Source: Bacillus sp. SM2101 (lineage in GTDB: Bacteria; Bacillota; Bacilli; Bacillales; SM2101). From it: DNA of 64,000 nucleotides. Positions 44,705 through 53,402 of this stretch are shown here, one piece after another. Location: the NCBI RefSeq assembly GCF_018588585.1, contig NZ_JAEUFG010000008.1, positions 62,001 through 126,000 of the forward strand, written 5' to 3'. Position 1 is the stretch's first letter. The number at the start of each line of letters is the position of its first letter. The position numbers and the translations under genes were made by a program. Below the pieces are notes generated by a model. That model ran no database searches, had not been told where the DNA came from, and was given only the letters and a program-made list of their open reading frames with translations.

Positions 44705-45439
44705 GTGCTCAGTCTGTTGTTTAAAATTGGCAAGAAAGAAAAATCATTAGAAGCAATAATTGGAGAAATCCAAAACGGTAACAGTCAACTACATTACAAG
44801 ATTATAAAAAAATATCATCCTTTTATTGCCAAGACTGTCTCCTCTGTATGTAAACGATATATTGATGAAACAGATGATGAGTTTAGCATTGGTCTTATTG
44901 CATTCAATGACGCAATTGAAAAATTTGAAAGAGAAAAAGGTCGTTCTTTTTTAGCTTTCGCTGAGTTAATTATTAAGAGGAGAGTCATAGATTACATTCG
45001 GAAACAAGCACGTAACCGATCAATACCATATGATTTACATGAACGTGAAAACGATGTACGTCCTCAAACACTAGAGTCACATCTATCCTTCGAAGAATAT
45101 GGCAAACAAGTTGAACAAGAACGACGAAAAGAAGAGATTGAGCAATATAAGCAGGATCTTAAAACATTTGGCTTAACATTTCAAGATTTAGTAAATCAAT
45201 CACCAAAGCATGCCGATGCTAGACAAAATGCCATTACAGTAGCGAAGATTCTTGTTGATCATGAAGAGCTTCGAGCTAGTCTGTTGGCAAAGAAACAGTT
45301 ACCAATAAAACAATTAGAAAAACAAGTAAAAGTGAGCCGAAAAACGATAGAGAGAAACCGCAAATATATAATTGCCATTTCGGTCATTCTCACTGGTGAT
45401 TACTTGTTTCTTAAAGAATATTTGAAGGAGGTGATCTAA
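44705..45439 (+). CDS. sigI: RNA polymerase sigma factor SigI
   Basis: 244 residues from GTG, with AGAGGGGTG upstream. Region 2 of sigma-70 is visible at ETDDEFSIGLIAFNDAIEKFE and GRSFLAFAELIIKRRVIDYIRKQ. The SigI-specific C-terminal domain ends with an HTH (LEKQVKVSRKTIERNRKYI). In Bacillus it responds to heat and wall stress; in clostridia multiple SigI factors respond to polysaccharides. It is held inactive by the membrane anti-sigma RsgI encoded two bases downstream. Confidence 0.93.
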   Translation: MLSLLFKIGKKEKSLEAIIGEIQNGNSQLHYKIIKKYHPFIAKTVSSVCKRYIDETDDEFSIGLIAFNDAIEKFEREKGRSFLAFAELIIKRRVIDYIRKQARNRSIPYDLHERENDVRPQTLESHLSFEEYGKQVEQERRKEEIEQYKQDLKTFGLTFQDLVNQSPKHADARQNAITVAKILVDHEELRASLLAKKQLPIKQLEKQVKVSRKTIERNRKYIIAISVILTGDYLFLKEYLKEVI

Positions 45440-45441
45440 AA

Positions 45442-46464
45442 TTGAAAAAGGGGGTCATTATGGAAATAAGCAGTAAATTTGTTACAGTATTAACAGATGA
45501 AGGAGAATTTTTACGGACAAATAAGCTGCTAGAACAACAATATGATATTGGTCAAGAGATCATATTTCCGCCCTTTCGTGAGGGGAAAAGAAGTTATTCA
45601 TTTTTGTTAAACATTTCACGAATTGATAAATGGAAGCTTGCACTTGTTAGCACAATAGCCACTCTATTAGTTATCATTTCTGTTTTACCATTTTATACAC
45701 CAAATAAGGTATTTGCTTATATGTCTATTGATATTAACCCGAGTATAGAATTATCTATAAATAATAAGCTAGAGGTTTTAAGTGTAACAGCACTTAACAC
45801 CGAGGGTGAAAGAATTATTGAGAATTTATCAGATTGGGAAAAACAAGATATTACGTTTGTCACAAATTCTATCATTGATGAAAGCAAGAAGTATGGATAT
45901 TTAATTGAAGGTAGTAATCTACTTATCACAACGGTACAAATACATCAAGGATCTACAACAAAAGATATTGAAAAAAAATTAGAAGAAAAAATTGTGATAA
46001 TATCTGAAACATTAGAAAAGGATACTATTCATGTTACTTCTGTTAAAAGTGATGAAAATACACGTAAGAAAGCAGAGGAACAGGGTATCTCTACTGGTAA
46101 ATACTTAATTGAAGAAGTTGAAAATAGAGATAAAGAGCATAAGGAAGGTGAGGATGCTAAAACATCCTCTAATCACTTAAAAAACGAAAGCATTATTAAG
46201 TTAGAAAATCAAAGAGAAAAGAAAGAAGCAAAGGATAAAAAAGATAAAAGGGATCATGAAAACAAAAAGGTCATAAAAGATAAAAGGGACGATGAGAGCA
46301 AAAAGGATAAAAAAGATAAAAGGGACCAAGAGAACATAAAGGATAAAAAAGATAAAAGGGACCAAGAGAACATAAAGGATAAAAAAGATAAAAGGGATCA
46401 TGAGAACCAAAAAGACAAAAAAGATAAAAGGGACCAAGAGAACATAAAGGATAAAGAAGATTAA
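45442..46464 (+). CDS. rsgI: Anti-sigma-I factor RsgI with repetitive Lys/Asp tail
   Basis: 340 residues from TTG, with GGAGGTGAT six bases upstream. The N-terminal RsgI domain (about residues 1-60) binds SigI. One membrane span follows (LALVSTIATLLVIISVLPFY). The conserved juxtamembrane domain starts YMSIDINPSIELSINNKLEV, where RsgI proteins self-cleave between Asn and Pro. The last ~85 residues are tandem KDKKDKRDxEN repeats. The reading frame continues 24 codons past the stop with the same composition, so the stop looks like a recent AAA-to-TAA change. Confidence 0.9.
   Translation: MKKGVIMEISSKFVTVLTDEGEFLRTNKLLEQQYDIGQEIIFPPFREGKRSYSFLLNISRIDKWKLALVSTIATLLVIISVLPFYTPNKVFAYMSIDINPSIELSINNKLEVLSVTALNTEGERIIENLSDWEKQDITFVTNSIIDESKKYGYLIEGSNLLITTVQIHQGSTTKDIEKKLEEKIVIISETLEKDTIHVTSVKSDENTRKKAEEQGISTGKYLIEEVENRDKEHKEGEDAKTSSNHLKNESIIKLENQREKKEAKDKKDKRDHENKKVIKDKRDDESKKDKKDKRDQENIKDKKDKRDQENIKDKKDKRDHENQKDKKDKRDQENIKDKED
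46228..46463 (+). repeat. Tandem 36-bp repeats in the rsgI tail
   Basis: About five units of 36 bases encode KDKKDKRDQENI and variants. Several units are almost identical at DNA level, which suggests recent unequal exchange and length variation between strains. Confidence 0.85.
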
Positions 46465-46757
46465 AGAGATCATGACAATAAAAAGAATAAGGTGAACACA
46501 AGGAATAGAAGAACAAATTTTTTACTAACTAATGAGGAATAATTAAATAAAAAAGTAATTTCCACAAGATTAGTGATGTTGTTTAATGTTTGTTTAAATT
46601 ATAGAAATTAGAATTCTATCTTGTTAGACCTTACAAACAGGTGGAATAGATTTTACACATGTTCAAATTTACTTAATGGTTGTACTCATTTTATGAATAC
46701 TCTACGTAAAAGTGCTATAATAAATAGGGAAAACATAGCAATGAAGGAGAGTATACA

Positions 46758-47264
46758 ATGATAAGTAAAAAATTACTTGAAGGTTTAAATGAACAAATGA
46801 ATTTTGAATTTTATTCTGCACATGCATATATGGCAATGGCAGCATACTGTTCGTCTGAAAGCTTTGATGGTTTTGCGAACTTCTTTTTAGTCCAAGCAGA
46901 GGAAGAACGTTTTCATGCGATGAAATTTTATAACTTTATTAATGCTTTAGGTGAACGTGCAACAATTATCGGTTTTCCTGAACCAAATAATGAATTTTCA
47001 TCCCTGTTGGACGCTTATGAAAAAGCGTTAAGCCATGAAAAAGAAGTTACCAAGCGTATATACCAATTATCAGACATTGCATTGGATGAGCGTGAACATG
47101 CAACGATTAATTTTTTGAAATGGTTTATCGAAGAGCAAGTTGAAGAAGAGGATTTATTTGATAGTATTATTCAAAAATTAAAGCGTATTGAAAATGACAG
47201 CAATGCTATCTTTATGTTAGATAATGAATTTGCTGGCCGCTCTTTTTCACCAGAATCTGAATAA
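46758..47264 (+). CDS. Ferritin (FtnA type)
   Basis: 168 residues. The four-helix bundle carries ferroxidase ligands Glu in EQMNFEFYSAHAYM, the E-x2-H pair in AEEERFHAMKF, and EEQVEEEDLF later on. It stores iron as ferric mineral. AAGGAG precedes the ATG. It has its own terminator. With dps at 6.3 kb the window encodes two iron-storage proteins, only one of which shows a Per box. Confidence 0.92.
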   Translation: MISKKLLEGLNEQMNFEFYSAHAYMAMAAYCSSESFDGFANFFLVQAEEERFHAMKFYNFINALGERATIIGFPEPNNEFSSLLDAYEKALSHEKEVTKRIYQLSDIALDEREHATINFLKWFIEEQVEEEDLFDSIIQKLKRIENDSNAIFMLDNEFAGRSFSPESE

Positions 47265-47295
47265 CACAGTTAATACATAAGTCTGTATGAAATTT

Positions 47296-47324
47296 AACCG
47301 AGTGATAATATCACTCGGTTTTAT
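47296..47324. terminator. Bidirectional terminator between ferritin and SASP genes
   Basis: AACCGAGTGAT (47296-47306) and ATCACTCGGTT (47310-47320) with a 3-base loop, flanked by T on both strands. Confidence 0.85.
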
Positions 47325-47366
47325 CCATTTAGTATTAAATTTTGTATTAGGGTAACCCTCACCTAA

Positions 47367-47567
47367 TTATTTTGGAAACTGCCCGTTAATATGATGCTGA
47401 GCTTGAGTGACGAGTCTTTTCGTGATTTCTCCACCTACAGACCCGTTCGCTCGTGAAGCACTATCTGGACTTAAATTCACGCCAAATTCTTGAGCTATTT
47501 CAAATTTTATTTGATCTAACGCCTGTTCTATACCAGGCACAAGTAATTTATTACTACTACGCCCCAT
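47367..47567 (-). CDS. Alpha/beta-type small acid-soluble spore protein
   Basis: 66 residues. The two family signatures are present: [12 protein letters not shown] with the GPR protease site in the E-I/F-A type motif, and [12 protein letters not shown]. The family coats spore DNA, changes its conformation and protects it from UV and heat. It degrades at germination. AAGGAGATGA lies before the ATG. This gene alone shows that the host makes endospores. Confidence 0.95.
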   Translation of the reverse strand: MGRSSNKLLVPGIEQALDQIKFEIAQEFGVNLSPDSASRANGSVGGEITKRLVTQAQHHINGQFPK

Positions 47568-47916
47568 TTTAAATCATCTCCTTGTTTATGTGTAAAACAT
47601 CATAAGAATGAAATATTCTTATTAATTATAGTGTTAAACGTTCTAAAAATTTTATGCGGTAGAACGAAATAAATATCTTTTCAACAGGCAATAAATATTT
47701 GGAAGAACAAAAAAATATGTATGTTAGGAGCTATGTGTAACATCATAAAAACATCTGTTCAACGATTATAATTTTTTAGTGTATTTATTTTAGCAAAAGT
47801 TATGCTCGGAGGTAAAAGTGATGGTGCTTAAAAAGGATATTTGTTGCAATTCCCGATAAAACGTTACAATATCTTAAAACTCGTTTAGCTAATTTACAGT
47901 TAGGTACGTTATATAT

Positions 47917-48074
47917 GGCTCTTTTTTTATATCACGTTGTTTTTTATAAAATTAATACATCAAAACGAAGTCTTTTGTGATTAGCATCATTTTCTAGAAA
48001 AAATGTCATAAAACTATAGACATCTGTGTGCATTAATACGAATAAGAACAATGGGACTATAGCCTGCTATAGTC
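47917..48074 (+). repeat. Dispersed TIR-bounded intergenic repeat, copy P (diverged)
   Basis: It has GGCTCTTTTTTTATATCACG at the left, CTAGAAAAAATGTCATAAAA inside, and TAATACGAATAAGAACAATG toward the right. The rest of 47568-48272 holds no gene that I can support. Confidence 0.5.
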
Positions 48075-48159
48075 TCTAGAGAAGAGCAGATGCAAAAGAT
48101 GATCTTGTTATTCGTTTTATGTTTATCTCTTTGTAACGATAAAGGTGGAAAAACGCATA

Positions 48160-48190
48160 ATAAAAAGAGAGGAGTTTGCCCCCCTCTCTT
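48160..48190 (-). terminator. Terminator of the YjcZ-type gene
   Basis: AAGAGAGG (48165-48172) and CCTCTCTT (48183-48190) pair. On the minus strand five T follow the stem. Confidence 0.7.
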
Positions 48191-48272
48191 AAGCAACTAA
48201 AAAGAATGGTAGTTTTGTTCATGCCGCAAAGAAGGTGGTAAATTGCCTAATTGCAGATTAATGCTTGTCGTT

Positions 48273-48401
48273 CTAGCATAATGGACATCTTCGTGCAGGA
48301 AGCACAGGAGCTGGTGGTCTTACACAAGCACAACCGATAATGATTAACAGCACGAATAAAACGATAACCAAAGCAAAGATAGATCCAAACCCATCACTCA
48401 T
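48273..48401 (-). CDS. YjcZ-family sporulation peptide
   Basis: 42 residues. The pattern is MSDGFGS followed by one hydrophobic span (IFALVIVLFVLLIIIG), then a short tail CACVRPPAPVLPARRCPLC. YjcZ-type peptides have a Gly/Phe-rich start and a single span, and are made in sporulating cells. The Cys-rich tail is unusual for the family. GGAGG lies ten bases before the chosen ATG. An in-frame ATG nine bases earlier is too close to the ribosome site. Confidence 0.75.
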   Translation of the reverse strand: MSDGFGSIFALVIVLFVLLIIIGCACVRPPAPVLPARRCPLC

Positions 48402-48563
48402 AAATACCATTCCTCCTTTCATTGTATATTAATACTTTATTAAAAATGTGGTAAATTGATTGTACGTTTATACTTAATGAATACATCCATTTTTCATGTA
48501 ACAACGATATTTTTTTATGATATGATTATGTGTATATGTAATGAATGAGGGAATGAAGAATTA

Positions 48564-49922
48564 ATGTTGAAAAAATTTCGTGAACGCATAAGTGGCTTAA
48601 CACCTTTTCAAATTATTGTCAGTTATTATTTTTTAGCAGTTTCAATATCAACATTTTTAATCAGTTTACCTGTTGCGCATAAACCAGGTATTGAACTATC
48701 TTTTTTGGATGCATTATTTACAGCAGTTAGTGCAGTAAGTGTTACAGGATTAACTGTTGTGTCAACCGCAGATACATTCAGCACTACAGGTGTGTTTATC
48801 CTTTTGTTAATGCTACAAGTTGGTGGTATTGGCATTATGACCTTAGGGACATTCATTTATGTTTTAATCGGTAAAAAGATTGGTTTGAGGCAACGTCGAT
48901 TAATTATGACCGATCATAATCAGTCAAATTTATCTGGATTAGTCATGTTAATGAAGCAAATCCTTTGGCTCATTATTATTATTGAACTCATCGGTGCTGT
49001 TATTTTAGGAACATACTTTTTGAAGTATTATCCAACTTGGCAGGAGGCATATTTACACGGTTTATTTGCAGCAGTTAGTGCGACAACAAATGGTGGATTT
49101 GATATTACTGGACAATCACTCGTTCCGTTCGCTAAGGATTATTTCGTACAATTTATTACGATTATCTTAATTACTTTAGGAGCGATAGGGTTTCCAGTAC
49201 TTATTGAAGTCAAAGATTATTTATTAAACAAAAGGGAGAATGGACAGAGCTATCGCTTCTCACTTTTTACAAAAATCACAACAATAACTTATTTTAGCTT
49301 ATTAATTTTTGGTACACTTATCATTTTGTTATTTGAATTTAATCATTTCTTCGCTGATAAATCATGGCATGAATCTTTTTTCTATGCTCTATTCCAGTCG
49401 GTCACAACGCGGAGTGGCGGTTTATCGACGATGAACGTTAGTGAGTTTACTGAGCCTACCTTGTTAGTTATGTGTGCTCTTATGTTTATCGGAGCTTCTC
49501 CGAGCTCAGTAGGTGGAGGTATTAGAACGACAACCTTTGCGTTAAATTTGTTATTCTTATTCCATTTTGCTAAAGGTCGTAAAACAGTTAAAGTATTTAA
49601 AAGAGAGCTTCATGAGGAAGATGTGGTTAAATCATTGGTAGTTACAATGATGGCATTTATGATGTTTTCACTAGCAATTGTTATATTAACTTTAACCGAG
49701 CCTTTCACATTAACAGAGATTATTTTTGAAGTGAGCTCTGCATTCGGAACAACTGGTCTATCAATGGGGATAACACCAGGGTTAAGTGTGATAGGTAAAA
49801 TAATCATCATTTTGTTAATGTTTATAGGAAGAATTGGGTTGTTAACATTCCTCTTTTTAATAGGAAAACGGTCAAAAGAGCCGAATTATCATTTTCCGAA
49901 AGAGCGGGTTATTATTGGATAA
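48564..49922 (+). CDS. Ktr-type potassium channel subunit (TrkH/KtrB/KtrD family)
   Basis: 452 residues with the four M1-P-M2 repeats of Trk/Ktr transporters. The four filter glycines are seen in SVTGLTVVS, TTNGGFDIT, TTRSGGLST and FGTTGLSMG. It moves K+, often coupled to Na+, under control of a KtrA/KtrC RCK subunit. No RCK gene is adjacent, which resembles the lone ktrD of Bacillus subtilis more than the ktrAB pair. A strong terminator follows. Confidence 0.92.
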   Translation: MLKKFRERISGLTPFQIIVSYYFLAVSISTFLISLPVAHKPGIELSFLDALFTAVSAVSVTGLTVVSTADTFSTTGVFILLLMLQVGGIGIMTLGTFIYVLIGKKIGLRQRRLIMTDHNQSNLSGLVMLMKQILWLIIIIELIGAVILGTYFLKYYPTWQEAYLHGLFAAVSATTNGGFDITGQSLVPFAKDYFVQFITIILITLGAIGFPVLIEVKDYLLNKRENGQSYRFSLFTKITTITYFSLLIFGTLIILLFEFNHFFADKSWHESFFYALFQSVTTRSGGLSTMNVSEFTEPTLLVMCALMFIGASPSSVGGGIRTTTFALNLLFLFHFAKGRKTVKVFKRELHEEDVVKSLVVTMMAFMMFSLAIVILTLTEPFTLTEIIFEVSSAFGTTGLSMGITPGLSVIGKIIIILLMFIGRIGLLTFLFLIGKRSKEPNYHFPKERVIIG

Positions 49923-49942
49923 TTACACACATGAAGACATTG

Positions 49943-49985
49943 CAAAGCCTGACCTTTATATTGGTCAGGCTTTGTTGTGTTATAT
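49943..49985 (+). terminator. Terminator of the Ktr gene
   Basis: A 12-bp exact stem (49943-49954 with 49963-49974) with an 8-base loop. Confidence 0.75.
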
Positions 49986-50020
49986 GGATTTGTTAGTTTA
50001 AGCACCTAGCGCCCCCTCCT

Positions 50021-50078
50021 GGTCACTTCGATATATCTCTTGAAGGTAAAACCGTAACTTCAAGAGATATATATGACC
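50021..50078. repeat. Long inverted repeat, exact 15-bp arms plus outer GGTCA/TGACC
   Basis: 50031-50045 and 50058-50072 are exact reverse complements. An outer GGTCA (50021-50025) and TGACC (50074-50078) extend the structure. There is no T-run. It lies between the Ktr gene and the end of the amino-acid transporter operon. Nature unknown. Confidence 0.6.
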
Positions 50079-50128
50079 CCAATGCGATTCGTAGATAGGC
50101 GAGGTACTTTTTTATTTTAATGATTATG

Positions 50129-50908
50129 TTATAAAATTTGAGATAAGAATGCTTTTGTTCGCTCATGTTGAGGATTGTCAAATAGTTCTTCAGGAGTACC
50201 AGTCTCAACAATTTCACCATGGTCAAACAAGACGATACGATCTGCAACTTCTCTTGCGAAATTCATTTCATGGGTAACGACGAGCATTGTCATACCAGAT
50301 TCTGCTAATGTTTTCATAACATCAAGCACTTCACGAACCATTTCTGGATCAAGGGCTGATGTTGGCTCATCAAATAGCATTATTTTTGGTTGCATAGCTA
50401 GTGCTCGAGCAATCGCCACACGCTGCTGCTGTCCACCGGAAAGCTGTCCTGGATATTTGTCAGCCTGCTCAGGAATTCCAACACGTTCAAGGAGTTCATG
50501 AGCAATTTTTTCTGCTTTTTCCTTTTTCCATCGACGAACCCAAATAGGGGCTAATGTTATATTTTTCAAAATTGTCATATGAGGGAATAGGTTAAACTGT
50601 TGGAATACCATTCCTGTTTCTTTACGAATTTCCTCAATGTTCTTCACATCATTTGTTAAACTAATTCCGTCGACAACAATCTCACCATTTTGAAATTCTT
50701 CCAAAGCATTGATTGTTCGAATAAAGGTTGATTTACCTGATCCGGAAGGTCCGAGTATAACGACAACTTCTCCTTCTTTCACATTCATATCTACGTTTTT
50801 TAGCACATGAAGCTTTCCAAACCATTTATCTAAATTATTAACAGTTATAATATCTTCTCGTTCTTCAAGTGGTGTTGTTAATTTTTCAACAGCAAAAATA
50901 CTACCCAT
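50129..50908 (-). CDS. aapP: Amino-acid ABC transporter ATP-binding protein (AapP/GlnQ-like)
   Basis: 259 residues. Walker A is GPSGSGKST, the signature LSGGQQQRV, and Walker [15 protein letters not shown], with the H-loop in VVTHEMNFA. It matches the polar amino-acid uptake ATPases. TAGGAGG precedes the ATG. It is the last gene of the four-gene operon J-Q-M-P on the minus strand, 12 bases after aapM. Confidence 0.93.
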   Translation of the reverse strand: MGSIFAVEKLTTPLEEREDIITVNNLDKWFGKLHVLKNVDMNVKEGEVVVILGPSGSGKSTFIRTINALEEFQNGEIVVDGISLTNDVKNIEEIRKETGMVFQQFNLFPHMTILKNITLAPIWVRRWKKEKAEKIAHELLERVGIPEQADKYPGQLSGGQQQRVAIARALAMQPKIMLFDEPTSALDPEMVREVLDVMKTLAESGMTMLVVTHEMNFAREVADRIVLFDHGEIVETGTPEELFDNPQHERTKAFLSQIL

Positions 50909-50920
50909 TAAATATACCTC

Positions 50921-52129
50921 CTATCGTTTCCCAACTGAGAGGGATGCCTCTAGCTTTCTACTTACGTAAGACATTAAATAACAGAAAATGAGAAAGACCA
51001 ATGCAACAAAGACGTAAGCTGTCATATGTGTCCCTAAATATTGTGGATTTGCTATTATTTTTTTGGATATACCTAACAAATCGGATAACCCAACAATCGT
51101 TACTAGCACTGTATCCTTAAAAATACCTATATACAAACCGACAATCGGTGGAATAACGATTTTTAATGCTTGTGGTAAAATGATAAAACTAGTCATCAAA
51201 GTCTTATTTAATCCCAATGCCTGAGCTGCTTCAAATTGTCCACGTGGGATTGCTTGAAGTCCACCACGAACATTTTCTGCTAAGTAAGCTGCTGAGAACA
51301 TAATAAACCCTATCATAGCACGTAGCACATTATCTATTTCTATACCATCACCTAAAAACAATGGAACCATCAATTGAGAAATAAATAGTAATGTAATTAA
51401 TGGAATTCCACGTACGAGTTCAATAAATAAAATGCTAAACCATTTTACAATTGGAAGTGTACTACGTCTTCCTAAAGCAAGTAATACTCCAATAGGGAAG
51501 GATATAACAATTGCAACTAATGCAATTAATAGTGTTAATAAAAATCCACCCCAGACACTCGTACTAACCTCAGGTAAAATACCAAATCCAGATAATAAGA
51601 AGATAGAGACTGGGAACAATAAGAACCAACCAGTTAAGGTTAATGTTTTTAGTTTATTAAATTTTGCTCCTACAAAATAAGTTGCAATAAGGATAACGAT
51701 GTTTATACCTAACCATATTCTTGTCATACCTTCAACAAATGGTAAACACCCAACAACTAGCATAACGATACCAATCGTCAATGCGATAGGTTTTACAATA
51801 CTTTTCCATATTCCCCATGAAAAACCTAACATAATAGATACATATGTTAATAATATCCAGACTCTCCAAAGTTGGTCGATCGGATATTGTCCGACAACAA
51901 ACAGCTTAAAGTTATCTGCCACAACCCGCCACTCTGCAGTGACAAATATCCAATATACTGAACCTTTAATAATAAAATAGGCAATAACGATAGATAAAAT
52001 TGTTAACGCTGTGTTTAACCAGCTACTAAAAAGGTTTGCCTTAAGCCATTGCAAAAAACGGTTAGGTTGTGTATCTGAATTAATGTCAATTTGTTTCGGT
52101 TCGTGTTTTTCAACACCGATATTTCCCAT
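50921..52129 (-). CDS. aapM: General amino-acid ABC transporter permease (AapM-like)
   Basis: 402 residues from ATG 52129, chosen because AGGTGG lies five bases upstream (GTG 52138 touches the previous stop). The first ~190 residues hold several extra spans. The C-terminal half is a standard HisMQ-type permease with the EAA loop NVRGGLQAIPRGQFEAAQALGL. The long N-terminal extension is typical of AapM/YhdY, not of GlnP. Confidence 0.88.
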   Translation of the reverse strand: MGNIGVEKHEPKQIDINSDTQPNRFLQWLKANLFSSWLNTALTILSIVIAYFIIKGSVYWIFVTAEWRVVADNFKLFVVGQYPIDQLWRVWILLTYVSIMLGFSWGIWKSIVKPIALTIGIVMLVVGCLPFVEGMTRIWLGINIVILIATYFVGAKFNKLKTLTLTGWFLLFPVSIFLLSGFGILPEVSTSVWGGFLLTLLIALVAIVISFPIGVLLALGRRSTLPIVKWFSILFIELVRGIPLITLLFISQLMVPLFLGDGIEIDNVLRAMIGFIMFSAAYLAENVRGGLQAIPRGQFEAAQALGLNKTLMTSFIILPQALKIVIPPIVGLYIGIFKDTVLVTIVGLSDLLGISKKIIANPQYLGTHMTAYVFVALVFLIFCYLMSYVSRKLEASLSVGKR

Positions 52130-52138
52130 CGCTACCAC

Positions 52139-53311
52139 CTACCTTTCAACAATTTGTGCTTTTTTGTTAAATATATTCATAATTAATGCTGTAATTAAAT
52201 TGATAAGTAAATATACAGCTATCCAAATAAGGACAACCTCAATTGCACGTGAATTTTGTCCAAGTGTAGTTTTCCCTACGCTCACAATTTCTTGGTATGC
52301 AATTGCGACACCTAAACTTGAGTTCTTTATTAAGTTCAGATATTGGCTTGTAACAGGAGGGATAATTATTCTAATTGCTTGTGGAAAGACAACTAGACGC
52401 ATCGTCGTAGACGGCTTTAAACCAAGTGCATTAGCAGCTTCTTTTTGTCCTTGCTTGACACCTAAAATACCAGCTCGAACAATTTCTGCAATATAAGTAG
52501 AAGTATAAACACTTAATGCCAAAAGTAGTGCAAGAAACTCAGGTCTTAGTAGACTACCACCAGTAAATCCTCTACCTTCAATTGAAGGGTTTGAAATATC
52601 GAATGGAGCCTGCTGTGTAACAATTAACGATACTACAATCGCTAGTATAATTGCACCTGTTCCCCAAATGAAAGGGTAAGTTCGTTTACCTAAATCAATT
52701 TGTCGCTTTAGTTGAACGCGCCACATGATAATTGAAAGTATAATACCTATTAACAGAAGGATTGTCCAAACGAGTGAGCCAGAGTTTTGCTGAAACCATG
52801 GAATAGCAACACCACGATTAGTAAATATAAATGAACTACTTGTTTTAACATCATCAATTAATGGTAATTGAAGTAATACAGCATAATACCAAATAAATAA
52901 TTGTACTAATAAAGGTGTATTTCGAAAGATTTCAATATAAATGCTTGAAAGCTTACTTACGAGCCAGTTAGAAGATAGCCTTGAAATACCTGCAATAATC
53001 CCAATGATCGTTGCAAAGATGATACCGAATAACGCAACTTTCAATGTGTTTAAAATACCAACAAACAAAGCTCGTCCATAAGTATCAGATGATGAATATT
53101 CAATTAAAGAGTCGGTTATCCCAAATCCTGCCCGTTGCCCAAGAAAGGAGAAGCCAAAGGCAATACCAATCTTTTCAAGCCCATTGATTGCATTAATAAT
53201 AAAATATGCTCCAAATAAGGCAACAATGAAAACAAAAATAAGCTGTAATAATATTGGAATTATTCTTTTGTCACGCCAAAATGGAGTTGAAACTGACATT
53301 TCCTTTTTCAT
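52139..53311 (-). CDS. aapQ: General amino-acid ABC transporter permease (AapQ-like)
   Basis: 390 residues. It has a long middle/periplasmic-type loop and spans split between both ends, as in AapQ/YhdX. The EAA motif is IVRAGILGVKQGQKEAANAL, and the early HisMQ part is FGIIFATIIGIIAGISRL. GAGGTGG lies before the ATG. Its stop is adjacent to the start of aapM, so they are translationally coupled. Confidence 0.88.
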   Translation of the reverse strand: MKKEMSVSTPFWRDKRIIPILLQLIFVFIVALFGAYFIINAINGLEKIGIAFGFSFLGQRAGFGITDSLIEYSSSDTYGRALFVGILNTLKVALFGIIFATIIGIIAGISRLSSNWLVSKLSSIYIEIFRNTPLLVQLFIWYYAVLLQLPLIDDVKTSSSFIFTNRGVAIPWFQQNSGSLVWTILLLIGIILSIIMWRVQLKRQIDLGKRTYPFIWGTGAIILAIVVSLIVTQQAPFDISNPSIEGRGFTGGSLLRPEFLALLLALSVYTSTYIAEIVRAGILGVKQGQKEAANALGLKPSTTMRLVVFPQAIRIIIPPVTSQYLNLIKNSSLGVAIAYQEIVSVGKTTLGQNSRAIEVVLIWIAVYLLINLITALIMNIFNKKAQIVER

Positions 53312-53328
53312 ATATCCACCTCACAATG

Positions 53329-53371
53329 GAAAAGGTCTGCATTATATAATCAATAGTAAGCAGACCTTTTC
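53329..53371 (-). terminator. Internal partial terminator between aapJ and aapQ
   Basis: GAAAAGGTCTGC (53329-53340) and GCAGACCTTTTC (53360-53371) form a 12-bp stem. Such a stem lets the abundant binding protein be made in excess over the membrane genes. Confidence 0.65.
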
Positions 53372-53402
53372 GTTCATTATCAATGTATTGCAAAACCAGC
53401 AA

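Noticed and set aside
46201-46516. Minus-strand hydrophobic frames over the rsgI tail
   Set aside because: They are the antisense shadows of the Lys/Asp repeats; no ribosome site and no promoter.
47819-47917. Short frame MVLKKDICC with CGGAGG upstream, and a longer overlapping frame
   Set aside because: The first stops after 12 codons and the second has no start; repeat copy P begins inside it.
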